DNA of 64,000 bases from Noviherbaspirillum sp. UKPF54 (GTDB lineage: Bacteria; Pseudomonadota; Gammaproteobacteria; Burkholderiales; Burkholderiaceae_D). The stretch covers positions 620,001 to 684,000 of the forward strand of contig NZ_CP040128.1 of assembly GCF_007874125.1 (NCBI RefSeq), in the 5' to 3' direction. Under the pieces are notes generated by a model. That model searched no databases. It saw nothing but the letters and a program-made list of their open reading frames with translations, and was not told the origin of the DNA. Of the stretch, positions 38,397 through 45,519 are shown piece by piece. A program made the translations under genes and the position numbers. Within the stretch, counting starts at the first letter, position 1; each line of letters begins with the position of its first letter.

Positions 38397-39758
38397 CTAC
38401 GCGGCCGCGTGCTCGGCGGCGGGAATTGCCTTCTGCGTTTTCAGCACGTCGGCAATCGCGGCGAACAGCTGATCGACCTGCAACTGGTCGATGATCAGCG
38501 GCGGCGACAGTGCGATGATGTCGCCAGTGGTGCGGATCAGCACACCCTTGTCCCAGAAGCATTTCAGGAACACGTCGAAGGCGCGCGTGCCCGGTTTGCC
38601 TGGCACGCCTTCCAGCTCGATGCCGCATACCAGGCCGAGGTTGCGGATATCTTTTACATACGGCAAGCCCTGCAGCTGATGTGCGGCTTCCTCGAAATAC
38701 GGCGCCATCGCATTGGCGCGGTCGAACAAGCCTTCCTCGGTGTAGACGTCGATGGCCGCGATGGCGGCGGCGGCGGCCAGCGGGTGGCCGGTGTAGGTGT
38801 AGCCGTGGAAGAATTCGATTGTGTTTTCCGGCGCGGCGTCGATGAACGCGTCGTGGATATCCTGGCGCACGAGCACCGCGCCCATCGGCACGGCGGCATT
38901 GGTCAGGCCCTTGGCGCAGGTGATCATGTCGGGCACCACCCCGAAGTAGTCGGCGGCGAATGCCGCGCCCAGGCGGCCGAAGCCGGTAATGACTTCGTCG
39001 AAGATCAACAGGATGCCGTACTTGTCGCAAATGCCGCGCAGCTTTTGCAGGTAGCCCTTGGGCGGCAGGATCACGCCGGTCGAACCCTGGATCGGTTCGA
39101 CGATGACGGCGGCCACGGTGGCCGGGTCGTGCAGGGCGAGCAGGCGCTGCTCCAGTTCATCGGCCAGTTCCGCACCGTGTTCCGGCAAGCCTCGCGAGAA
39201 GGCGTTTTTCGTCATGTCGAGCGGATGGCGCAGGTGGTCGGCGCCGGCCAGCGTCGGGCCGAAATGCTTGCGGTTGCCGGCAATGCCGCCGACCGCGATG
39301 CCGCCGAAACCGACGCCGTGATAACCGCGCTCGCGACCGATCAGGCGGGTGCGCAAGCCGTCGCCGCGCATGCGATGGTAGGCCAGCGCGATCTTGAGCG
39401 CGGTGTCGACCGCTTCCGAGCCGTCGTTGCAGAAGAAGACGCGGTTCAAGCCTTCCGGCGCGATGGAAACCAGCTTGCTGGCGGCTTCGAACACCAGCGG
39501 ATGGCCCATCTGGAAGGTCGGCGCATAGTCCATCACGGCGGCTTGCTGCTGGATGGCGGCGGTGATTTTCGGGTGGCAGTGGCCGGCGTTGACGCACCAC
39601 AGGCCGGAGGTGCCATCGAGAATCCGGCGGCCGTCATCGGTCGTGTAGTACATGCCGGACGCGGCGGCGAGCAGGCGCGGCCTGGACTTGAATTGCCGGT
39701 TGGCGGTGAAGGGCATCCAGAAATGGCTGGTGTCGATCGTGGCGGGCATCTCTTTCAT
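38397..39758 (-). CDS. Class III omega-aminotransferase (beta-alanine/pyruvate type)
   Basis: 453 residues of the class III PLP aminotransferases. Motifs: GTSGLWCVNAGHCHP, FFCNDGSEAVDTALKIALAYH, GYHGVGFGG, LLIFDEVITGFGRLG and the PLP lysine at about residue 290 in ITCAKGLTNAAVPMGAVL. The N-terminus (FWMPFTANRQFKSRPRLL) is that of omega-amino acid:pyruvate transaminases, so beta-alanine or a related amine is the probable donor. Cytosolic. The exact substrate is not certain. Confidence 0.9.
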   Translation of the reverse strand: MKEMPATIDTSHFWMPFTANRQFKSRPRLLAAASGMYYTTDDGRRILDGTSGLWCVNAGHCHPKITAAIQQQAAVMDYAPTFQMGHPLVFEAASKLVSIAPEGLNRVFFCNDGSEAVDTALKIALAYHRMRGDGLRTRLIGRERGYHGVGFGGIAVGGIAGNRKHFGPTLAGADHLRHPLDMTKNAFSRGLPEHGAELADELEQRLLALHDPATVAAVIVEPIQGSTGVILPPKGYLQKLRGICDKYGILLIFDEVITGFGRLGAAFAADYFGVVPDMITCAKGLTNAAVPMGAVLVRQDIHDAFIDAAPENTIEFFHGYTYTGHPLAAAAAIAAIDVYTEEGLFDRANAMAPYFEEAAHQLQGLPYVKDIRNLGLVCGIELEGVPGKPGTRAFDVFLKCFWDKGVLIRTTGDIIALSPPLIIDQLQVDQLFAAIADVLKTQKAIPAAEHAAA

Positions 39759-39888
39759 GCGGCTCTCTTTGGGAGTGGGTGTCGGGTGGATGTTCCGGCC
39801 CTGTATCGTTCATGCGAAATATGGGCCTTTACTCTGTTCAACAGCACATCAATGCAGCAGATTCTGTCCGGTACAATACCGGCTAATT

Positions 39889-40926
39889 ATGAGCTCCTCC
39901 TTGAAATCCGCCAAGTTGCCCCCGCGCAGGCTGTCCGTCGCACCGATGCTGGATTGGACAGATCGTCATTGCCGCATGTTTCACCGCCAGATCACGCGCC
40001 ATACCTGGCTCTACACCGAGATGGTGACGACCGGCGCGCTGCTGTACGGCGATGTCGCGCGCCATCTCAATTTCAATGGCGAGGAGCATCCGGTCGCGCT
40101 GCAGCTGGGCGGCAGCGAACCGGCCGACCTGGCGAAAAGCGCGAAGCTGGGCGAGCAATGGGGCTATGACGAGATCAACCTGAATTGCGGCTGCCCGTCC
40201 GAGCGCGTGCAAAAGGGCGCGTTCGGCGCCTGCCTGATGGCCGAGCCGCAACTGGTGGCCGATTGCGTTAAGGCGATGCGCGACGCGGTGGCGATCGACG
40301 TGACGGTCAAGCACCGCATCGGCATCGACCAGGTCGAGTCCTACGAGTTCGTGCGCGACTTTGTCGGCACCATCGCCGAAGCCGGTTGCCAGACCTTCAT
40401 CGTGCACGCGCGCAATGCCATCCTGAAGGGCCTGAGCCCGAAGGAAAACCGCGAGATCCCGCCGCTCAAGCCGGATTATGCCTATCGGCTCAAGCGCGAC
40501 TTTCCGCAACTGGAAATCATCATCAATGGCGGCATCAAGACGCTGGACGATATCGACGCGCATCTGCGTCAGGTCGACGGCGTGATGATCGGGCGCGAGG
40601 CGTATCACAATCCCTACCTGATGGCGGCCTTCGACGCCCGCTATTACGGCGATGCGGCGCCGGTGAAATCGCGCGCCGAGGTGTTGCAGGCGATGCTGCC
40701 CTATATTCGCGAGCAACTCGCGCTGTATGGAAAAACGGCCGGCAAGAACGAGCCGGGCGGCGGCTTGAAGCTCAACAGCATCACACGCCACATGCTCGGC
40801 CTGATGGCGGGCATGCCCGGTGCGCGCGCCTTCCGCCAGACCTTGTCGGATGCGAAGAAGCTGGCGGCGGGAGATCCGGCGCTGCTGATGGAAGCATTCA
40901 CCCGCACCCAGCCGCTCGCGGCCTGA
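39889..40926 (+). CDS. dusA: tRNA-dihydrouridine(20/20a) synthase DusA
   Basis: 345 residues from the ATG at 39889, chosen because the conserved start LSVAPMLDWTDRHCRMFHR follows soon; a longer frame upstream overlaps the divergent transaminase. Motifs: NLNCGCPSERVQKGAFGACLM with catalytic cysteine, KHRIGIDQ, FIVHARNA, INGGIKTLDD and MIGREAYHNPY (FMN binding). It reduces uridine 20/20a in the tRNA D loop. A small perfect repeat CCGGTA-CAA-TACCGG overlaps a TACAAT just upstream. Confidence 0.94.
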   Translation: MSSSLKSAKLPPRRLSVAPMLDWTDRHCRMFHRQITRHTWLYTEMVTTGALLYGDVARHLNFNGEEHPVALQLGGSEPADLAKSAKLGEQWGYDEINLNCGCPSERVQKGAFGACLMAEPQLVADCVKAMRDAVAIDVTVKHRIGIDQVESYEFVRDFVGTIAEAGCQTFIVHARNAILKGLSPKENREIPPLKPDYAYRLKRDFPQLEIIINGGIKTLDDIDAHLRQVDGVMIGREAYHNPYLMAAFDARYYGDAAPVKSRAEVLQAMLPYIREQLALYGKTAGKNEPGGGLKLNSITRHMLGLMAGMPGARAFRQTLSDAKKLAAGDPALLMEAFTRTQPLAA

Positions 40927-41070
40927 CTCTCTGCTGATTTTCGCCAGCCACCTGGCCGGGACCGGCGTGGCATGGAAGCTGCTCAAAATCCTGACTTTTC
41001 AGCCGCCGGCGGGGATGTGCCCGACGCGTGGCGGTTTTGTTCGGATTTCGCAGCCTAGGAAGGATCAGCC

Positions 41071-41931
41071 ATGCCACAAGAGAAACCCAATATCTTCCCT
41101 CAGCATCAGGACCACCAGCCCGGATCGGAAGCGGCCATGTCGCCGCGGCCGCAAGCGGAAGGAAAGAATTACAAGGGCAGTGGAAAACTGAAGGGCAAGA
41201 TCGCGCTGATCAGCGGCGGTGACAGCGGCATCGGCCGCGCGGTGGCGATCGCCTTTGCCAAGGAAGGGGCGAACGTCGTCATCTCCTATCTCGATGAACA
41301 TCAGGATGCGCAGGAAACGCGCCGCCTGATCGAGGCGGAAGGGCGGGAATGCGTGACGCTGGCCGGCGACGTGGGCGACCCGGCGTTCTGCAAGAAGATG
41401 GTGGAAACGACTGTGTCGTCTTTTGGCAAGCTGGACGTGCTCGTGAACAACGCCGCCCAGCAATATCCGCAGGCAAGCATTGCCGACATCTCGGACGAAC
41501 AACTGGAAAAGACGTTTCGCATCAATATCTTTTCCATGTTTTATACGGTGCGCGCCGCCTTGCCGCACCTGAAACCCGGGGCGCGCATCATCAACACCAC
41601 GTCCGTGACCGCCTATCGCGGCAGTTCGCATTTGCTGGATTATTCAGCGACCAAGGGCGCGATCGTAGCCTTTACGCGTTCGCTGTCGCAGCAGTTGGCC
41701 GAGAAGGGAATTTACGTGAATGCGGTGGCGCCAGGGCCGGTGTGGACGCCCCTGATTCCCTCCACTTTCCCGCCCGAGCACGTAGCCCAGTTCGGGGAAA
41801 AGGTGCCGCTGGGCCGCCCGGGGCAGCCCGACGAGATTGCGCCAGCCTATGTCTATCTTGCCTGCGACGATGCTTCCTACATGACCGGGCAGGTGCTGCA
41901 TCCGAACGGCGGCGAAGTGATCAACGGGTAA
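41071..41931 (+). CDS. SDR family oxidoreductase (YghA / general-stress type)
   Basis: 286 residues with AAGGATC ribosome site. A polar N-terminal extension (PQHQDHQPGSEAAMSP) typical of the YghA/GSP39 subgroup precedes the Rossmann domain: cofactor motif SGGDSGIGRAVA (about 47-58), NNAAQ, catalytic Ser in NTTSVTAYRG and YSATKGA. These NAD(P)-dependent enzymes are induced by stress in other bacteria; the substrate is not known. The bordering gene is a convergent sigma-54 regulator. Confidence 0.9.
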   Translation: MPQEKPNIFPQHQDHQPGSEAAMSPRPQAEGKNYKGSGKLKGKIALISGGDSGIGRAVAIAFAKEGANVVISYLDEHQDAQETRRLIEAEGRECVTLAGDVGDPAFCKKMVETTVSSFGKLDVLVNNAAQQYPQASIADISDEQLEKTFRINIFSMFYTVRAALPHLKPGARIINTTSVTAYRGSSHLLDYSATKGAIVAFTRSLSQQLAEKGIYVNAVAPGPVWTPLIPSTFPPEHVAQFGEKVPLGRPGQPDEIAPAYVYLACDDASYMTGQVLHPNGGEVING

Positions 41932-41950
41932 CAGGTGAGTACCGTTGCCG

Positions 41951-42913
41951 TCAATATTCCTTCAGACGGTTGTACAGCGTCTTGAGGCTGATGCCCAGCG
42001 CCTCGGCGGTGAGCCGCTTGTTGCCGCTGTAGTGCTTCAGGGTGGCGAGGATGATTTCGCGCTGGGCGTCGGCCAGCGGTGTGCCGACGAAGAAGTTGAG
42101 ATAGCCCTCATGGACAGTCGGTTTCTTGCTCGCCAGATCGGAGATGCATTCCTCGATGTCGAGCGTGTCGGTGGCGAGGATGAAGGCACGCTGTACCACG
42201 TTCTTGAGTTCGCGCACATTGCCGGGCCACGAATAGGAACGGATCACGTCGAGCGAATTGCGCGATAACACCTTTTGCGAGTTTTCCTTTTCGTTGAGTT
42301 CCTGCAAAAAGGATTGCGCCAGCAATTCGATGTCGCTGCCGCGTTCGCGCAGGGGCGGCACGCGCACCGGAAACACCGCGAGGCGGTACATCAGATCTTC
42401 GCGCAGGTTGCCTTGCTTGACTGCGGCTTCAAGATCGCGGTTGGTGGCGGCGACCAGGCGCACGTCGACTTTGACTTCTTCATCGCCGCCGACGCGCACG
42501 AAGCTGCCGGACTCGAGCACGCGCAACAGTTTGACCTGCATGTCGACCGGCATCTCGGTGATTTCGTCGAGGAACAGTGTGCCGCGCGAGGCATGCTCGA
42601 AATAACCGATGTGCTGGCGCATGGCGCCGGTGAAGCTGCCCTTCTCGTGCCCGAACAGGGCTGCCTCGATCAGGTGCGCCGGAATCGCGCCGCAATTGAC
42701 GGCGACAAAGGTTTCCGACTTGCGCGCGCTGGCATGATGGATGGCATTGGCGATCAATTCCTTGCCCGTCCCGCTTTCACCCACCAGCAGCACCGTTGCA
42801 TCGGTGGCGGCCACGCGCTCGATCTGCTGGTAGAGCCGTTCCATGGCGGGAGACGCGCCATACATGATGCCGAAATGCTTGAGCGATTTATCGAGAGACA
42901 TGTTGGTTTCCAT
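41951..42913 (-). CDS. Sigma-54-dependent activator without receiver domain
   Basis: 320 residues. It starts almost directly with the AAA+ domain: Walker A GESGTGKE (45-52), sigma-54 contact loop GSFTGA (92-97, a variant of GAFTGA), Walker [13 protein letters not shown], then a Fis-type helix-turn-helix ([22 protein letters not shown]). There is no receiver, GAF or PAS input domain, so activity must be set by expression or a partner protein, as for PspF. It is clearly paralogous to the receiver-bearing gene at 44052 (same signature variants, same C-terminal ending). Target promoters unknown. Confidence 0.92.
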   Translation of the reverse strand: METNMSLDKSLKHFGIMYGASPAMERLYQQIERVAATDATVLLVGESGTGKELIANAIHHASARKSETFVAVNCGAIPAHLIEAALFGHEKGSFTGAMRQHIGYFEHASRGTLFLDEITEMPVDMQVKLLRVLESGSFVRVGGDEEVKVDVRLVAATNRDLEAAVKQGNLREDLMYRLAVFPVRVPPLRERGSDIELLAQSFLQELNEKENSQKVLSRNSLDVIRSYSWPGNVRELKNVVQRAFILATDTLDIEECISDLASKKPTVHEGYLNFFVGTPLADAQREIILATLKHYSGNKRLTAEALGISLKTLYNRLKEY

Positions 42914-43215
42914 CTGCCCGGCTCGCTATAAACAACGATGGCCCGGTAACAAGAGCGGTCTCCATGATTTTCTTATCCTGATGGAAGATGTAGTTGCGCC
43001 AGTTCAGTTTCGGGGCGCAAACCACGTCATGTACGGGCGAAATGCTTTGCTGAGATGGATCAGGAACGCCGTTTCCGAAGCGTATGCCGTATTGAAAGAA
43101 TGCGCCGGAATACCCTGTAATCATGAGACTGTACACCACCTCACAATACACGATATTGCGCAGCGGGTGTGGCGATGCCAGGGCCGATTGGCCAATTCTC
43201 TACCTGCATCAAATG

Positions 43216-43251
43216 TCGGACGATTCCGATATGCCGGCGTATCGTCCGACA
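43216..43251. promoter_or_regulatory. Perfect 10-bp inverted repeat in the regulator intergenic region
   Basis: GTCGGACGAT (43216-43225) and ATCGTCCGAC (43242-43251) are separated by 16 bases. It lies about 135 bp upstream of the small lipoprotein and 300 bp upstream of the sigma-54 activator on the other side. The 470-bp gap 42914-43386 contains no convincing gene, so an operator or enhancer is likely. Confidence 0.45.
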
Positions 43252-43294
43252 AGGCAACTTCCGGATGTTCGTAATAATCCTTGCTTGGAAACTT

Positions 43295-43318
43295 CATTCG
43301 GCGCGTTGACGCCGAATG
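43295..43318. promoter_or_regulatory. Perfect 9-bp inverted repeat before the Gly/Ser lipoprotein
   Basis: Arms CATTCGGCG and CGCCGAATG with the 6-base loop cgttga, about 70 bp upstream of the lipoprotein start. It may be a hairpin in the leader or an operator. No T-run follows. Confidence 0.45.
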
Positions 43319-43386
43319 CGACGAACTTATCGCAAATGAAATGGTCAAGAACGTCACATTGTCCATTTTATGTGAAAGGAACAACA

Positions 43387-43614
43387 ATGAAGACGCTTCT
43401 CAACGCTTCGAAGGTCTTGCTGGTCGTTGCCGCATTGGGCATGGCCGCCACCGGTTGCGAACGCCGCGCCACCGATCAGAGCTCGGGTACTTCGGGCAGC
43501 TCGGGCACGTCCCAGTCGGGATCGTCCGGTTCTTCCGGCACATCCGGTTCGTCCGGTTCCATGGGGGGCTCGGGCTCTTCCGGCAGCTCCGGTTCTTCCG
43601 GCACGAACAAGTAA
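43387..43614 (+). CDS. Small Gly/Ser-repeat lipoprotein
   Basis: 75 residues, ATG at 43387 behind GAAAGGAAC. A signal sequence ends in a lipobox-like MAATGC (cysteine at about residue 23). The mature protein is nearly only Gly and Ser with a few Thr in GSSGTSGSSG-like tandem units, ending SGTNK. It is probably an unfolded lipid-anchored peptide in the periplasm or outer membrane. Function unknown. The setting, between two sigma-54 regulators and with inverted repeats upstream, suggests stress control. Confidence 0.7.
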   Translation: MKTLLNASKVLLVVAALGMAATGCERRATDQSSGTSGSSGTSQSGSSGSSGTSGSSGSMGGSGSSGSSGSSGTNK

Positions 43615-43772
43615 CGGATTCCTCTGGCAATGCGATTATTTGCAGCTATTAGGTTGTTCCGGTAACTGCACTTCCAGTCCTTTCGCTGTGCAAGGCGGTG
43701 GAGGTGGCGCATGGGCATCATGCCGCCTCCACCGCAACGAATACAGCGGCCACCTTCTTCGGCCGGCGCGTT

Positions 43773-43789
43773 TTGGCATGCCGGCTGCA
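43773..43789 (+). promoter_or_regulatory. Possible sigma-54 promoter-like site
   Basis: TTGGCATGCCGGCTGCA has GG and GC 10 bases apart and a TTGGCA -24 box; the -12 box CTGC is imperfect. No gene begins until 44052, so it would transcribe a long leader of the response regulator. Weak. The rest of the 437-bp gap 43615-44051 shows no gene. Confidence 0.25.
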
Positions 43790-43918
43790 TCGCGTGCCGC
43801 GCATGACGCATTCCTTTTCGGACGGATAGCGCCGCGCCGAGTTCTTCGCGCATGAAAGATAAATCGGCGGGAATGTCCGTGTGAAATGCCGGTCCAATCA
43901 TTCCTGATACATGCGTTT

Positions 43919-43956
43919 CGTTCATGAACCGTATCAACGGGCGTGGTTCATGAACG
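43919..43956. promoter_or_regulatory. Paired GTTCATGAAC palindromes upstream of the NtrC-type regulator
   Basis: The 10-bp palindrome GTTCATGAAC occurs twice, at 43920-43929 and 43946-43955, 26 bp apart, together forming a perfect 12-bp inverted repeat (CGTTCATGAACC / GGTTCATGAACG). They lie about 95-130 bp upstream of the regulator start at 44052, suiting dimeric or tetrameric binding, possibly autoregulation. Confidence 0.5.
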
Positions 43957-44051
43957 AGGCCTGCTGGCTTGGCCGTTTGCGAAATGGCAGAAGCCGGTGA
44001 GAGTCGAACTGTTAGTGTCTTAGTCCAGGAACCGTTTACAGAAATCGAAAT

Positions 44052-45449
44052 ATGCCACACGTACTGATCGTCGATGATGACATCAACACCCGGGAGGCGC
44101 TGGCGGAGATCTCCGGTGCCGAAGGGTTCTCGACTGCCGTCGCAGGAAATATTCGCGAGGCCCAGGCGCAGATCATGCGCCAGCGCCCCGACGTGGTGCT
44201 GATCGATCTGAAGCTGCCCGATGGCAGCGGCATGGACTTGTTCAACGATATCGAATCGCGCGCCACCACCGAGATCGTCCTGATCACCGGCCATGCCAGC
44301 GTCGAGACAGCGGTCGAGGCCTTGCGCCTGGGCGCCGCCGACTACCTGACCAAGCCGATCAATTTCCGCCGCCTGAAGTCGCTGCTGTCGCGCATACCGC
44401 GCACCGTCGACCTGAAGGAGGAAATCGGCGTGCTGCGCAGCGAGCTGCGCCGCCTCGGGCATTTCGGCCAGATGCTGGGCGCCGCGCCGGCGATGCAGAA
44501 GCTGTACAACCACATCGGGCGGGTGGCGCCGACCGAGGCGACCGTGCTCCTGCTGGGCGAGTCCGGCACCGGCAAGGAACTCGCGGCGCAGACCATCCAC
44601 GAGCTCAGCCTGCGCCAGAAGCATCCGTTTTTGCCGGTGAACTGCGGCGCGATTTCGCCGCAGCTGATCGAGAGCGAAATCTTCGGGCACGAGAAGGGCA
44701 GCTTCACCGGCGCCGACCGCCAGCACAAGGGGTATTTCGAGCGCGCCAACGGCGGCACGCTGTTTCTCGACGAAATCACCGAGATGCCGATCGAATTGCA
44801 GGTCAAGCTGCTGCGGGTGCTGGAAACCGGCACCTTCATGCGCATCGGCAGCAACCAGGAAATCGAAACCGATGTGCGCGTGATCGCGGCCACCAACCGC
44901 GATCCGGAATCCGCGGTATCCGAAGGCAAGCTGCGGCTCGACCTGTATCACCGGCTGAATGTCTTCCCCTTACGCATCCCACCCTTGCGCGAGCGCGGCG
45001 CCGACATCGAATTGCTGGCGCAACATTTTCTGGAAGAGCTCAATGCCGCGCACGGCACCTCCAAGACGCTCTCGCCCGACGGCCTGGCTTGCCTGTCCAA
45101 TTACCACTGGCCCGGCAACGTGCGCGAACTGCGCAATTACATGCAGCGTGCCTTCATCCTGTCCGACCATACGATCGACGCCAGCGCGCTGGCGCCGGTC
45201 ATCACTACGCAGTCGCCGGTGGGCATGACGCTGGCCATTCCCGTCGGCACTTCGCTGGCCGAAGTGGACCGCAAGCTGATCTATGCCACACTGGAGCTGT
45301 GCGGTGGCGTCAAGAAGCGTGCGGCCGACATCCTCGGTATCAGCCTCAAGACGCTGTACAACAGGCTGGAGGAATACGGGCCCTACGAAGGCGTACACAA
45401 GGGCGAAGAGCCGGCTCCCATGCAGAACGGCAGCGGCTCCTTTCATTGA
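44052..45449 (+). CDS. NtrC-family sigma-54 response regulator
   Basis: 465 residues. Receiver domain 1-120 with Asp52 (LIDLKLPDG) and Lys in YLTKPIN; AAA+ domain with Walker A GESGTGKE (169-176), GSFTGA loop (216-221) and [13 protein letters not shown]-terminal Fis-type helix-turn-helix ([22 protein letters not shown]). It activates sigma-54 promoters when phosphorylated. The convergent large hybrid kinase at 45520-48348 is a possible partner, though a His-containing phosphotransfer step would then be expected. The last 25 residues are a disordered tail. Confidence 0.93.
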   Translation: MPHVLIVDDDINTREALAEISGAEGFSTAVAGNIREAQAQIMRQRPDVVLIDLKLPDGSGMDLFNDIESRATTEIVLITGHASVETAVEALRLGAADYLTKPINFRRLKSLLSRIPRTVDLKEEIGVLRSELRRLGHFGQMLGAAPAMQKLYNHIGRVAPTEATVLLLGESGTGKELAAQTIHELSLRQKHPFLPVNCGAISPQLIESEIFGHEKGSFTGADRQHKGYFERANGGTLFLDEITEMPIELQVKLLRVLETGTFMRIGSNQEIETDVRVIAATNRDPESAVSEGKLRLDLYHRLNVFPLRIPPLRERGADIELLAQHFLEELNAAHGTSKTLSPDGLACLSNYHWPGNVRELRNYMQRAFILSDHTIDASALAPVITTQSPVGMTLAIPVGTSLAEVDRKLIYATLELCGGVKKRAADILGISLKTLYNRLEEYGPYEGVHKGEEPAPMQNGSGSFH

Positions 45450-45519
45450 ACGCGGCCGGCAGTGCGGCCTGCGGGCCGCCTGTCCGGTGCGTGCCTGATA
45501 TCTGTCTGCTGTCCGGCGG

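Noticed and set aside
42888..43386. Short frames in the gap between the sigma-54 activator and the lipoprotein
   Set aside because: Overlapping each other and the inverted repeats, without ribosome sites or plausible composition.
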